The position numbers and the translations under genes were made by a program. Of a DNA stretch of 64,000 bases, positions 39,246-48,304 are shown in pieces. Source of the DNA: Martelella lutilitoris. Lineage in GTDB: Bacteria > Pseudomonadota > Alphaproteobacteria > Rhizobiales > Rhizobiaceae. Location of the stretch: NCBI RefSeq assembly GCF_016598595.1, contig NZ_CP066786.1, positions 2,627,501-2,691,500 on the forward strand, read 5' to 3'. The notes below the pieces were generated by a model, which saw only the letters and a program-made list of their open reading frames with translations, was not told where the DNA came from and did no database searches. The stretch's first letter is position 1. Each line of letters opens with the position of its first letter.

Positions 39246-39680
39246 TTAGAGAAGCCCCAGTTCCGCCAGTTCCGCGCGAAGCTCCTCCGGCATGTCCTCG
39301 CCGCCCTCGCCGAAATCGAGGTCGCGCGGGGCGTCTTCCGCCTTCAGGTAACGCCAGCCCTGGAACGGCTTGCGCGGCACGGGCACGGTATCGACCACCT
39401 GCGGGGCAAGCACGAGGTCGCAACGCTGGATCCCCTGCCCGTCCGTGTGGTTGGTGATGTCGAGAAGGGCCTGGCGCGCGCGGATCTGGCCGTTGATGAC
39501 CCAGTAGAGCGACCCGCCGTCCAGGATTTCGTCACGCCGCTTCGGCGTCATCCGCGTGGTGTGGACGGTGTGCGGCTCAAGGCCCGCGGCGATCGCCGCC
39601 ATGGACCGCTCCGACACCCAGCCGCGCAGATCATCAATGCCGGTCGCGCCGACGCATAGTTTCAGGATATGAAGGCTCAT
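39246..39680 (-). CDS. DUF1489 family protein
   Basis: This 144-residue protein of the alphaproteobacterial DUF1489 family (MSLHILKLCVGATGIDDLRGW, HTTRMTPKRRDEILDGGSLYWVI, LAPQVVDTVPVPRKPFQGWRYL) has no known function. The conserved core is rich in Arg, Lys and Trp, which would suit nucleic-acid or ligand binding. The start at 39680 is preferred; the frame continues 21 residues upstream without similarity. It lies 57 bases from the end of sdaA on the same strand. Confidence 0.88.
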   Translation of the reverse strand: MSLHILKLCVGATGIDDLRGWVSERSMAAIAAGLEPHTVHTTRMTPKRRDEILDGGSLYWVINGQIRARQALLDITNHTDGQGIQRCDLVLAPQVVDTVPVPRKPFQGWRYLKAEDAPRDLDFGEGGEDMPEELRAELAELGLL

Positions 39681-39736
39681 TCCCCCTATGAAGCGCGCCG
39701 GAGGGTTATCGTCAAGGTTTTGACGGCGTGAAAAAA

Positions 39737-41149
39737 TCAGCAATCCACCATATTGACGGCAAGCCCGCCGGTGGAGGTCTCCTTGTATTTCTCGTGCATG
39801 TCGTTGCCGGTCTGGCGCATGGTCTCGATGCAGTTGTCGAGCGGCACGAAATGGCTCCCGTCGCCCTTGAGCGCCAGCGAAGCGGCCGTCACCGCCTTCA
39901 CCGCGCCCAGCGCATTGCGCTCGATACAGGGCACCTGAACGAGGCCGGCGATCGGATCGCAGGTCATGCCGAGGTGGTGTTCGAGGGCGATCTCGGCGGC
40001 GTTTTCCACCTGTTCCGGCGTGCCGCCCATGACCGCGGCAAGCCCTGCCGCCGCCATGGCCGAGGCCGAGCCCACTTCGCCCTGACAGCCGACCTCGGCC
40101 CCGGAAATGGACGCATTGGTTTTGATGATGCCGCCGATGGCCGCCGCCGTCAGCAGGAAGTCGCGCGTCGCCTCCTTCCCGCCCGTGTTCTGGAACTCGC
40201 GGAAATAGCGCAGCGTCGCCGGCACGACGCCGGCCGCGCCGTTGGTGGGCGCGGTGACCACGCGTCCGCCCGCCGCATTCTCCTCGTTGACGGCCATGGC
40301 GAACATGGAAAGCCAGTCATTGGCCATCAGCGGATCGAACTGGTTGGAAAGCTTCGCCTTCGACAGCTTGTCATAGAGCTGGCCCGCGCGGCGGCGGACT
40401 TTCAGCCCGCCCGGCAGCACGCCCTCGCCCTTGAGGCCCCGATTGATGCAGCCATCCATCGCATCCCACAGCGCGTCGAGACCGGCATCGAGGTCGCCCC
40501 GCGACATCCGCGCTTCCTCGTTGGCGCGCTTCATCGCGGCAATCGTCAGCCCGGAGCGTTTCGCCATCTCCAGCATTTCGGCGGCGGAGCGGAAGGGAAA
40601 GGGGATATTCTCCTTGTCGCTCTCGCCCGCGGGAAAGTCCTTCTCATCCTTCCAGGCGGTCAGCTCCGTATCGGTCAGCACGAAGCCGCCGCCGACGGAA
40701 TAATAGACCTGGCGCAAGAGGATCGCGCCGTCGGCATTGAGCGCGTAGAAGGTCATGCCGTTCGCGTGGCCCGGCAGCGGCTCCTTGCGGTTGAAGATCA
40801 CATCTTCCTCGCAATCGAACACGTAAGACGGGTGGCCCAGCGGATTGACGGCGCCCTTCTGCCGGATATCGGCGATGATCGCGTCCATCCGGTCCGGGTC
40901 CACCCTATCCGGCCGTTCGCCGGCAAGGCCGAGGATGACGGCGCGATCGGTGGCGTGGCCGACGCCGGTGAAGGCGAGCGACCCATGCAGGCTGACGCGA
41001 AGACGGGAAACCACGGCGCCCGCCGGGCGCGGCCAGGCGCTGGAGGCCAGGAGAGCAAGAAAGCGGTTTGCCGCCGACATCGGCCCCATGGTGTGCGAGC
41101 TCGACGGCCCGATGCCGATCTTGAACACCTCGAAAACCGATAGAAACAT
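39737..41149 (-). CDS. sdaA: L-serine ammonia-lyase (iron-sulfur L-serine dehydratase)
   Basis: This enzyme deaminates L-serine to pyruvate and ammonia using a catalytic [4Fe-4S] cluster. The 470-residue single-chain form has the N-terminal beta domain ([16 protein letters not shown]) and the C-terminal alpha domain with Cys ligands in GCQGEVG, TCDPIAG and PCIERNALG, and the flexible C-terminal tail ending in MVDC whose terminal Cys can ligate the cluster. ATG 41149 follows GGAG; the frame opens upstream to 41431 without similarity. With cysE and Aap uptake it forms the serine/cysteine theme of this region. Confidence 0.95.
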   Translation of the reverse strand: MFLSVFEVFKIGIGPSSSHTMGPMSAANRFLALLASSAWPRPAGAVVSRLRVSLHGSLAFTGVGHATDRAVILGLAGERPDRVDPDRMDAIIADIRQKGAVNPLGHPSYVFDCEEDVIFNRKEPLPGHANGMTFYALNADGAILLRQVYYSVGGGFVLTDTELTAWKDEKDFPAGESDKENIPFPFRSAAEMLEMAKRSGLTIAAMKRANEEARMSRGDLDAGLDALWDAMDGCINRGLKGEGVLPGGLKVRRRAGQLYDKLSKAKLSNQFDPLMANDWLSMFAMAVNEENAAGGRVVTAPTNGAAGVVPATLRYFREFQNTGGKEATRDFLLTAAAIGGIIKTNASISGAEVGCQGEVGSASAMAAAGLAAVMGGTPEQVENAAEIALEHHLGMTCDPIAGLVQVPCIERNALGAVKAVTAASLALKGDGSHFVPLDNCIETMRQTGNDMHEKYKETSTGGLAVNMVDC

Positions 41150-41292
41150 TCCGGTCTCTCCATTGCCATAAATGCTGCGTTCCTTGCTGTCATCTGGCAG
41201 CACGGGCGGCGGGTTCGCGCGCGCCACACCGACATGGTCGCACCTGATCGCGGCAGAAATCAATCTGGAAGAGAAAAACCGGGCCGCAAACG

Positions 41293-41330
41293 AAAACGAC
41301 GGCGACCTCCAGGAGGAACGCCGTCGTTTT
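41293..41330. terminator. Hairpin terminator with complementary SD-like and anti-SD-like loop sequences
   Basis: A perfect 12-bp stem (AAAACGACGGCG / CGCCGTCGTTTT) encloses a 14-base loop that contains CCTCC and GGAGG. Six T residues follow on the plus strand; the minus strand has four. It sits directly downstream of the 33-residue minus-strand gene and upstream of sdaA, so it would end transcription of the small gene. Confidence 0.75.
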
Positions 41331-41352
41331 TTACGGAAAGTTCGAAGGCTGC

Positions 41353-41454
41353 TCAGACAGCGATGACGAGATACGCAAGTCCGAGAACAGCACCAAAACC
41401 GATAACAGCCCGCAGGGTTACACCCCAGCATGACTTGTGCGCGGTGTCTTCCAT
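41353..41454 (-). CDS. 33-residue single-pass membrane micro-protein
   Basis: A short gene reads, on the minus strand, MEDTAHKSCWGVTLRAV followed by an uninterrupted hydrophobic helix with small residues (IGFGAVLGLAYLVIAV) to the stop. The N-terminus carries acidic and Cys-Trp residues; the last 17 residues can span the membrane. A GGAG ribosome binding site is 7 bases upstream of the ATG, and a 12-bp terminator hairpin lies 22 bases beyond the stop codon. The gene therefore has its own start and stop signals. I know no family; small membrane proteins of this kind often act on transporters or kinases, which is inference only. Confidence 0.65.
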   Translation of the reverse strand: MEDTAHKSCWGVTLRAVIGFGAVLGLAYLVIAV

Positions 41455-41683
41455 AATAGCTCCGATTGTCTTGACCCCAGTGCGCCTATTGGGAGGATGC
41501 GCACCGATGGTTATCGCTTTATTAAACTGTCACACAAACTGCAATGGGGGATGCGGAGAATTTTCGAAAATCGCCGCTTGCAAAGCCCCCGCGCTGCCGA
41601 CACAACAAGGTTGTCGCGTCCGAGGGCCTCTCGCCAAGCCCTTGGGCGCGCCGGAAAAACGCATCGACCGAAGGCCGGATTTC

Positions 41684-42394
41684 ATGACGGGCATCGATAT
41701 TCTCGCACTCTGTTTTTTTCTTCTCTGCTGGTTCGTCTTTGACGGCCTTGTCAGCGGGCGCTTCGGGCTGATCCAGCGCAAAAGCCTCACCTCGGCCATG
41801 ATGATCCACCGCAGGCGCTGGATGAAGACGGCGCTTTCGCGCGATCTGAGGATGATCGACACGCAGATCCTCTCCGGCCTGCAGAACGGCACCGCCTTCT
41901 TCGCCTCGACCTCGATCTTCGCCATCGGCGGCTGTTTCGCGCTGATGGGCGAGGCCGACCGGGCGCAGATGCTGTTCGAGGACCTGCCGGGCCTGATCCC
42001 CTCGACCCGCGCGGCCTTCGAGATGAAGGCCGGCGGGCTCGCCGCGATCTTCGGCTATTCCTTCTTCAAGTTCGGCTGGTCCTATCGCCTGTTCAACTAC
42101 AACACCATTCTGTTCGGCGCGCTGCCGATGCGCGACGGCGCGAACGGGGAAAAGGCCGCAGAGCGGATGGCCGAACAGATTGCCGAGGTCAACATCATCG
42201 CCGCGCGCCATTTCAACACGGGGCTGAGGGCGATTTTCCTGTCGATCGGCTATCTCGGCTGGTTTCTCGGGCCCTATGTGTTCATGGCGACTACGGCCTT
42301 CGTATTCATGATTCTGACGCGGCGACAGTATTTCTCCGATGCACGCCGGACCATCCTGGAAGCCACCCAAAACGAAAGCGAAGAGCGGCCATGA
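41684..42394 (+). CDS. DUF599 family membrane protein
   Basis: The 236-residue protein has four likely membrane helices: LALCFFLLCWFVFDGL, GTAFFASTSIFAIGGCFALM, GLAAIFGYSFFKFGWSYRLFNY and FLSIGYLGWFLGPYVFMATTAFVFMIL. It has an internal cytosolic helix with WMKTALSRDLRMID. This pattern matches DUF599, whose role is not known. The start at 41684 opens directly on the first helix; the frame runs upstream to 41234 without similarity. It overlaps the next gene by 4 bases (ATGA). Confidence 0.88.
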   Translation: MTGIDILALCFFLLCWFVFDGLVSGRFGLIQRKSLTSAMMIHRRRWMKTALSRDLRMIDTQILSGLQNGTAFFASTSIFAIGGCFALMGEADRAQMLFEDLPGLIPSTRAAFEMKAGGLAAIFGYSFFKFGWSYRLFNYNTILFGALPMRDGANGEKAAERMAEQIAEVNIIAARHFNTGLRAIFLSIGYLGWFLGPYVFMATTAFVFMILTRRQYFSDARRTILEATQNESEERP

Positions 42395-43326
42395 CCGAGA
42401 AGACGAGCCCCGCGACGAAGGGCCGGCGCATCCACCTGATCGACGCGGCGCGCGGCACCGCGCTGATCGCCATGGCGATCTATCATTTTGTCTGGGATCT
42501 CGACTTCTTCGGCTATGTCTCCCCCGGTCTTTCAACCCGCGGCGGCTGGGCGATCTTTGCCCATCTCGACGCAGCAAGCTTCCTGTTCCTCGCGGGCTAC
42601 AGCCTGTGGATGGCGCATGGCGCTTCCCTGAGACCGCGATCCTTCCTGAAACGCCTCGCCATCCTGGCGGCGGCCAGCCTTGCGATCACGGCGGTCTCGT
42701 TCTTCGCCACGCCGAACGCGATCATCTATTTCGGCATTCTCCACATCATCGCGGTCGCCTCGGTGATCGGTCTCCTGTTCCGCAAGGTGCCGGCCGTCAT
42801 CACCCTCGTCGTCGCCGCGCTGGCCCTGCTCGCGCCGCATCTGATCCGCTTCGACGCGCTCGACCCGCGCTATCTCGCCTGGATCGGCATGGCCGCCCAT
42901 CCCTACCCGTCGAGCGACTATGTGCCGCTGCTACCGTGGATCGCGCCCTTCCTCGCCGGGTTCGCCGCCTCAAAGCTCACGCTGTCCTGGCTGAGGCGGC
43001 AAAAACAGCTGCCGGCGCAGGAAAACCCGCTGACCTTTCTCGGCCGCCACAGCCTGATCTTCTACCTCGTTCACCAGCCGGTCCTCTACGGCCTCGTCTA
43101 TGCCGCAACGCTGGTGGCGCCGCCAAACCCCGCGCCGGCCTATCTGTCAGCCTGCCAGGCAACCTGCGTACAGACGGACGAGGCGGACTTTTGCCGCTCC
43201 TACTGCGCCTGCACGCTCGAGGCGCTGGAACAGGAGGGATTGCTGGCCCCGCTGATGCAAAACCGGACCGGCGACAAGGATGCGGTCGCGCTCGGGCGGA
43301 TCGCCATGTCGTGCAGCATAAGATAG
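42391..43326 (+). CDS. DUF1624 (heparan-alpha-glucosaminide N-acetyltransferase-like) membrane protein with a Cys-rich tail
   Basis: The 311-residue polytopic protein has the DUF1624 signature RIHLIDAARGTALIAMAIYHFVWDLDFFGY and FLGRHSLIFYLVHQPV near the end, in the acyltransferase-3-like superfamily that transfers acetyl groups across the membrane. Unusually, after the last helix there is a tail of about 60 residues with a CxxxC and then CxxxCxC, which may bind metal or form disulfides. It is translationally coupled to the DUF599 gene. Confidence 0.87.
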   Translation: MTEKTSPATKGRRIHLIDAARGTALIAMAIYHFVWDLDFFGYVSPGLSTRGGWAIFAHLDAASFLFLAGYSLWMAHGASLRPRSFLKRLAILAAASLAITAVSFFATPNAIIYFGILHIIAVASVIGLLFRKVPAVITLVVAALALLAPHLIRFDALDPRYLAWIGMAAHPYPSSDYVPLLPWIAPFLAGFAASKLTLSWLRRQKQLPAQENPLTFLGRHSLIFYLVHQPVLYGLVYAATLVAPPNPAPAYLSACQATCVQTDEADFCRSYCACTLEALEQEGLLAPLMQNRTGDKDAVALGRIAMSCSIR

Positions 43327-43343
43327 GCCCTGGTGGAAGGAGA

Positions 43344-43733
43344 TCAGGTGCCGACGCCGATTTCGGCAAGACGCGCCAGGCACGTTTCCTCGGCGATGTC
43401 GAGTTCACCCATCATCTCGTCAATGTCGCGGCGCTTCTGGCGCAGATCGTCGCGTCGCGTCTTGATTTCATGCATGGTCTGCTTCAGCTGGTCGATCTCG
43501 GTCGGCGGGCGATGGAACAGATTCTGCATGTCCCTGATTTCAGCAAGCGTCAGCCCGATGCGACGGCTGCGCAGGATCTCCTTGATCAGCACACGCTCCT
43601 TTTCGCTGTAGAGCCGCGTGCGCCCGCGTCGCTCGGGCTGGAGCAGGCCCTCGTCCTCGTAGAATCTGAGCGTCCGGGTGGAAACCCCGAATTCGCGCGT
43701 AAGTTCTGTAATCGAATAAAATCTCTTCTGCAC
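43344..43733 (-). CDS. MerR family transcriptional regulator
   Basis: The 129-residue regulator starts (GTG) with YSITELTREFGVSTRTLRFYEDEGLL, the MerR winged-helix signature, followed by RLYSEKERVLIKEIL and a C-terminal coiled coil (about 80-115) for dimerisation. No Cys-rich metal site is present at the C-terminus, so it is more like the general MerR/YdfL group than a metal sensor. The inducer is unknown. It lies just downstream of mgtE on the same strand. Confidence 0.9.
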   Translation of the reverse strand: MQKRFYSITELTREFGVSTRTLRFYEDEGLLQPERRGRTRLYSEKERVLIKEILRSRRIGLTLAEIRDMQNLFHRPPTEIDQLKQTMHEIKTRRDDLRQKRRDIDEMMGELDIAEETCLARLAEIGVGT

Positions 43734-43783
43734 AATGCGCCCCGACTTTTATTTTTTGTTTGGTCTGGAAAACGTTTTTGAAA

Positions 43784-45199
43784 CTAGATGTTAAACCACC
43801 AGGTCGCAATTCCCAAGAATGAGAAAAAGCCGATGACATCGGTGGTCGTGGTGACGAAAACCGACGAGGATATGGCGGGATCGGCGCCGGCCCGGTCAAG
43901 AAAAAGCGGAATCAGAATGCCGGCCATGGCAGCGGCAAACATGTTGATAATCATGGCGGCGGCCACAACCCCGCCGAGTTGCGGGTTATCAAACCAGTAA
44001 CCCGCAACTAACGCGATGAGCAGGGCGAAGACGACGCCGTTGAACAGGCCGACGCCGGCCTCCCTGCGGATGATCCGCGCCGCGTTGTAGATATCGAGGT
44101 CGCGGGTGGCGAGCGCGCGCACCGTCACCGTCATCGTCTGGGTGCCGGCATTGCCGCCCATGGAGGCGACCACGGGCATCAGCACGGCAAGGGCGATCAT
44201 CTGGCCGATCGATTCGTCGAAGAGACCGATAACGCTCGCGGACATGAACGCCGTGCCCATGTTGATCAGCAGCCAGCCGAAACGCGAGCGCACCGCCCTG
44301 ACGACATTGTCGGAGAGCTCCTCGTCGCCGACGCCGCCGAGGCGCTTGATGTCCTCATCCGCTTCCTCGTGGATCACGTCGACGACATCGTCGATGGTCA
44401 GCACGCCGACAAGCCGCCCGTTATTGTCGACGACGGCGGCGGAGAGGAGGTCGTACTGTTCGAAGACCTGAGCAGCCTCTTCCTGGTCGAGTTCGGCATC
44501 GATCGGGTGGTTGGTCTCGCGCATGATCGTCTCGATCTTCACCTGGCGCTTGGTGCGCAGGATGCTGTCGAGATCGACGGCGCCGAGCAGTCGGAAGGTC
44601 GGATCGACGACGAAGATCTGCGAAAAGGAATCAGGCAGGTCATCGTCCTCGCGCATGTAATCGATGGTCTGGCCGACGGTCCAGAACGGCGGCACCGCCA
44701 CGAATTCCGTCTGCATGCGCCGGCCGGCGGAGCTTTCCGGATAGTCGAGCGAGCGCGTCAGCCTGATCCGTTCGGTAAAGGGCAGCTTGGCGAGGATATT
44801 CTCGCGCTCTTCGTCCTCGAGGTCTTCGAGGATATAGACCGCGTCGTCCGAATCGAGGGCGCTCAGCGCACTGACGAGCTGTTCGGAGGGCAGCGATTCG
44901 ATGATGTCGAGGCGGATCGCCTCGTCGACCTCGGTCAGCGCCGTCAGATCGAACTCGTCGCCGAGAAGCCGCACCAGTTCGGGCCGGCTGTCATAGTCCA
45001 GCGCTTCGATGACGTCGCCGAGCTCGGATTCGTGGAGGTTCGCCACTTCCTCGCGAAGATAGTCGGTATTGCCTTCGGCTATCGCCTGCTGGACGCCGGC
45101 GAGGAATTCGGCGCTGACCGACCCTTCCTCGTTATAGATATCATCGGTCGTCTCGCGCGCTTCGGTCTCTTTCAGCACTTCTTCATCCAGATGGCTCAT
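43784..45199 (-). CDS. mgtE: Magnesium transporter MgtE
   Basis: This 471-residue Mg2+ channel has the cytosolic N domain (superhelical, with EDLEDEERENILAKLPF), a pair of CBS domains around 150-285 that gate by sensing Mg2+, the connecting helix, and five membrane helices. The pore region includes MPVVASMGGNAGTQTMTV and ends with FFSFLGIATWWFNI. The start at 45199 gives MSHLDEEVLKETEA; an in-frame ATG at 45223 adds 8 residues. Confidence 0.96.
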   Translation of the reverse strand: MSHLDEEVLKETEARETTDDIYNEEGSVSAEFLAGVQQAIAEGNTDYLREEVANLHESELGDVIEALDYDSRPELVRLLGDEFDLTALTEVDEAIRLDIIESLPSEQLVSALSALDSDDAVYILEDLEDEERENILAKLPFTERIRLTRSLDYPESSAGRRMQTEFVAVPPFWTVGQTIDYMREDDDLPDSFSQIFVVDPTFRLLGAVDLDSILRTKRQVKIETIMRETNHPIDAELDQEEAAQVFEQYDLLSAAVVDNNGRLVGVLTIDDVVDVIHEEADEDIKRLGGVGDEELSDNVVRAVRSRFGWLLINMGTAFMSASVIGLFDESIGQMIALAVLMPVVASMGGNAGTQTMTVTVRALATRDLDIYNAARIIRREAGVGLFNGVVFALLIALVAGYWFDNPQLGGVVAAAMIINMFAAAMAGILIPLFLDRAGADPAISSSVFVTTTTDVIGFFSFLGIATWWFNI

Positions 45200-45448
45200 C
45201 TTGGGAAACCTTTCTGTCAGCAACGCTACCCTTCACGCGCGGTTCCGCCCGCGCTCATCTCTTAGTGCGTTTCAGGCGGAAAGGAAATCGCTTCGGGGCA
45301 ACCTTTTGATGACACTCGATAGCAGCCAAATCGTGTTCTTCGGCGCCCCGCGACGAAGCAATCTGTTGAATGGCGAATCTGTTTTTTGTTAAGCTTTGCC
45401 GCGCACGGCGCAGACCGGCAGTGGCGCGGAACGCCGAAGGGAGATCAG

Positions 45449-47749
45449 ATGGATCACGGCAGCAGAGACGAACGCAAGGCAGCCGGCGGCTGGGAGGCCC
45501 TGATCGCCTCCGGCCGATCGCTCATCTCGAGCGGCGCGCCGCTGTCCGGGGCGAAGGCGCTCAGAAAGGCGAACCAGCCCGACGGCTTCGACTGTCCCGG
45601 CTGCGCCTGGGGCGATCCCGAGCACGGCTCTTCCTTCGAGTTCTGCGAGAATGGGGTGAAGGCCGTTTCCTGGGAAGCAACCGAACGGCGGGCCGATCCG
45701 GCTCTTTTCGGGCGGCTGTCGGTCAGCGAACTTTCAAGGCTCGACGACCACAGCCTCGAAAACCACGGACGCCTGACCCATCCCATGCGCTACAACCGCG
45801 CAACCGACCATTATGAGCCGGTCACATGGGACGATGCCTTTGCAGGCATTGCGTCGGTTCTGAACGCGCTTGAAAGCCCGAACGAGGCGCAGTTCTACAC
45901 CTCCGGGCGCGCCAGCAACGAGGCGGCCTTTCTCTACCAGCTGTTCGTCCGCATCTTCGGCACCAACAACATGCCGGACTGTTCCAATATGTGCCACGAA
46001 GCCTCCGGCGTGGCGCTGACCCAGGCGATCGGCATCGGCAAGGGCACGGTCCGGCTTGAGGATTTCGAAAAGGCCGATGCGATCTTCGTCGTTGGGCAGA
46101 ACCCGGGCACCAATCATCCGCGCATGCTGGGGGACCTGCGCAGGGCCGCCGAAAGGGGCGCGCGGATCGTTGCCTTCAACACGCTGAAGGAACGCGGGCT
46201 GAAGCGTTTCGCCGACCCGCAGCGCAAGCGCGAAATGGTGCTCGGCGGCAGCGCGCCGATCGCCAGCGACTATTTCCAGCCGCGGCTCGGCGGCGACATG
46301 GCCGCTTTCAGGGGCATGGCCAAGGCCGTGCTGGCGGCTGACCGCAAGGCGCGAGCCGAGACCGGAACGGGCGTTCTGGACGATGTTTTCATCCGCGAGC
46401 ACTGCCACGGATTCGAGGACTATGTCGCCGCGGTCGACGCCACCGGCTGGGGGGCGATCGAGGATCAGTCGGGCCTGTCGCGCGACGATATCGAGAAGGC
46501 GGCGGCGATCTATCTTGATGCGGACAACGTGATCTGCACCTGGGCCATGGGAATTACGCAGCACCGGCATTCGGTGGCGACGATCCGCGAAATCGCAAGC
46601 TTCATGATGCTGCGCGGCCAGATCGGCAGGCCCGGCGCCGGCCTCTGCCCGGTGCGCGGCCACTCGAACGTGCAGGGCGACCGCACCATGGGCATCAACG
46701 ACAAGCCGCCGGCCTCCCTTCTCGATGCGCTTGAGAAAAATTTCGGCTTCAAGCCGCCGCGCGAAAACGGCGACAGCACGATCGAGGCGATCGGCGCGAT
46801 GATTTCCGGGCGTTCGAAGGCCTTCATCGGGCTTGGCGGCAACTTCGCCCGCGCCGTGCCGGACAGCGGCTTCATCGAAAAGGCGCTGCGCGGCCAGAGG
46901 CTGACCGTGCATATCGCCACAAAACTCAATGCAAGCCACACAATGCCGGGCGAAAACGCCTATCTCCTGCCCTGTCTCGGGCGCACCGAGATCGACCTCA
47001 ATACAAAGGGCGAGCCGCAACTTGTCACCGTTGAGGATTCGATGAGCATGGTCCATGGCTCGGCGGGCATCAATCCGCCGGCAGGGCAAGAGCTGCGCTC
47101 CGAGATTGCCATCATCGCCGGGATTGCCGAAAGAACCGTCGGCTCGGCGACCATCGACTGGACGGCGCTTGCCGAGGACTATGACAGGATTCGCGACCTG
47201 ATCGAGAAGACGATTCCCGGCTTTGACGACTTCAACGCGCGGGTGCGCCGGCCGCGCGGCTTCGATCTCGGCAATGCGGCGGCCGAGCGCCGCTGGAACA
47301 CGCCGACCGGACGCGCCAACTTCTTCACCGGCACATTGCCCGAAAAGACCGCCTGCCAGGACCGGCAGGACGCGCCGGACCGCTTCGTGCTGCAGACCAT
47401 GCGCAGCCACGATCAGTACAACACAACCGTCTACGGCATGGACGACCGCTATCGCGGAGTCTATGGCGAACGCCGGGTCGTCTTCGTCAACCCGACCGAT
47501 ATCGAGGCGCTTGGCGCGAAGCCGCATCAGCGCGTGACGATCACGGGACCGGGTGAAGACGGCATTTCGCGCGTGGCGGAAGGCTTCAAGATCATTCCCT
47601 ATGACATCCCGCGCGGCTGTATCGCCGGTTATTTCCCCGAGCTCAACGTGCTGGTGCCGCTTTCGAGCTATGGCGAGATGAGCGGCACGCCGACATCGAA
47701 ATCGGTTCCCGTGCGCCTGAGCCTGATTGAGGGGCCCGCCGCCGCATGA
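45449..47749 (+). CDS. FdhF/YdeP family molybdopterin-dependent oxidoreductase
   Basis: This 766-residue member of the DMSO reductase superfamily is of the YdeP/FdhF-like branch. It has FDCPGCAWGDP in place of an N-terminal 4Fe-4S four-Cys motif and YTSGRASNEAAFLYQLFVRIFGTNNMPDCSNMCHEAS near residue 150, where formate dehydrogenases carry their Cys/Sec ligand. The C-terminal dinucleotide-binding domain is recognisable around TMRSHDQYNTTVYG. In E. coli, YdeP is linked to acid resistance; the reaction is unknown. An AAGGGAGA ribosome binding site precedes the ATG, and the next gene is coupled by an ATGA overlap. Confidence 0.9.
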   Translation: MDHGSRDERKAAGGWEALIASGRSLISSGAPLSGAKALRKANQPDGFDCPGCAWGDPEHGSSFEFCENGVKAVSWEATERRADPALFGRLSVSELSRLDDHSLENHGRLTHPMRYNRATDHYEPVTWDDAFAGIASVLNALESPNEAQFYTSGRASNEAAFLYQLFVRIFGTNNMPDCSNMCHEASGVALTQAIGIGKGTVRLEDFEKADAIFVVGQNPGTNHPRMLGDLRRAAERGARIVAFNTLKERGLKRFADPQRKREMVLGGSAPIASDYFQPRLGGDMAAFRGMAKAVLAADRKARAETGTGVLDDVFIREHCHGFEDYVAAVDATGWGAIEDQSGLSRDDIEKAAAIYLDADNVICTWAMGITQHRHSVATIREIASFMMLRGQIGRPGAGLCPVRGHSNVQGDRTMGINDKPPASLLDALEKNFGFKPPRENGDSTIEAIGAMISGRSKAFIGLGGNFARAVPDSGFIEKALRGQRLTVHIATKLNASHTMPGENAYLLPCLGRTEIDLNTKGEPQLVTVEDSMSMVHGSAGINPPAGQELRSEIAIIAGIAERTVGSATIDWTALAEDYDRIRDLIEKTIPGFDDFNARVRRPRGFDLGNAAAERRWNTPTGRANFFTGTLPEKTACQDRQDAPDRFVLQTMRSHDQYNTTVYGMDDRYRGVYGERRVVFVNPTDIEALGAKPHQRVTITGPGEDGISRVAEGFKIIPYDIPRGCIAGYFPELNVLVPLSSYGEMSGTPTSKSVPVRLSLIEGPAAA

Positions 47750-48042
47750 GCGATGCGCCCTGCGATGCCGCCTTGCTTGCCGAAAGGCTTGGCCGGAGCG
47801 AACGATTGTCCGGCGCGCGGCTGCCGGCTGCGGTTCTCGCGCTTCTGCTTGCAGGCCAGGCGGAGGACAGCCGCACGGCCGCCCGCGCGCTTGACGTCGC
47901 GCACGCCCTTGTGCTGCGGGCCGTGGCGATGCTTGCGGGCCCCGAGCCGCTGATCGAGATCACGCGGCGCGACGACCGCACGATGCGGACCTTCTATCGC
48001 CCCACACGCCGCGCACGGGAGATGGCAGGCGACATTGGCTGA
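47746..48042 (+). CDS. Small basic protein coupled to the YdeP-type oxidoreductase, function unknown
   Basis: I do not recognise a family. The 98-residue product is Ala/Arg/Leu-rich, with helices around LAERLGRSERLSG, AVLALLLAGQ and RTAARALDVAHALVLRAVAML, then a short RRDDRTMRTFYRPTRRAREM end. The middle resembles a winged-helix domain with the beta-wing near ITRRDDRTM, so a DNA-binding or cofactor-chaperone role is possible. It overlaps the preceding oxidoreductase gene by 4 bases and probably is made with it. Confidence 0.6.
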   Translation: MSDAPCDAALLAERLGRSERLSGARLPAAVLALLLAGQAEDSRTAARALDVAHALVLRAVAMLAGPEPLIEITRRDDRTMRTFYRPTRRAREMAGDIG

Positions 48043-48304
48043 GCGCCTCGGCCGATCCGCGCCCCTCATTGCGCCAAGCTGTTTGACTATCGGGTGCACG
48101 GCTCCTATCACAGTCTATTAGAAGGCGGAAAATCAAACCGGATGTGCCGCACGTGACGACAGCAAGACATGGCAGGCAACCGCGGGCAAGGTGCGACGCC
48201 GGCGGCAGGCTTCACATCTCGATGAGCGGAGGCATGGCGGCGAGACAGGCAACAGGGGAGCTTGCGATGCGATCGAGAGCCGTTTCTTTTCTACGGGTTC
48301 CTGA

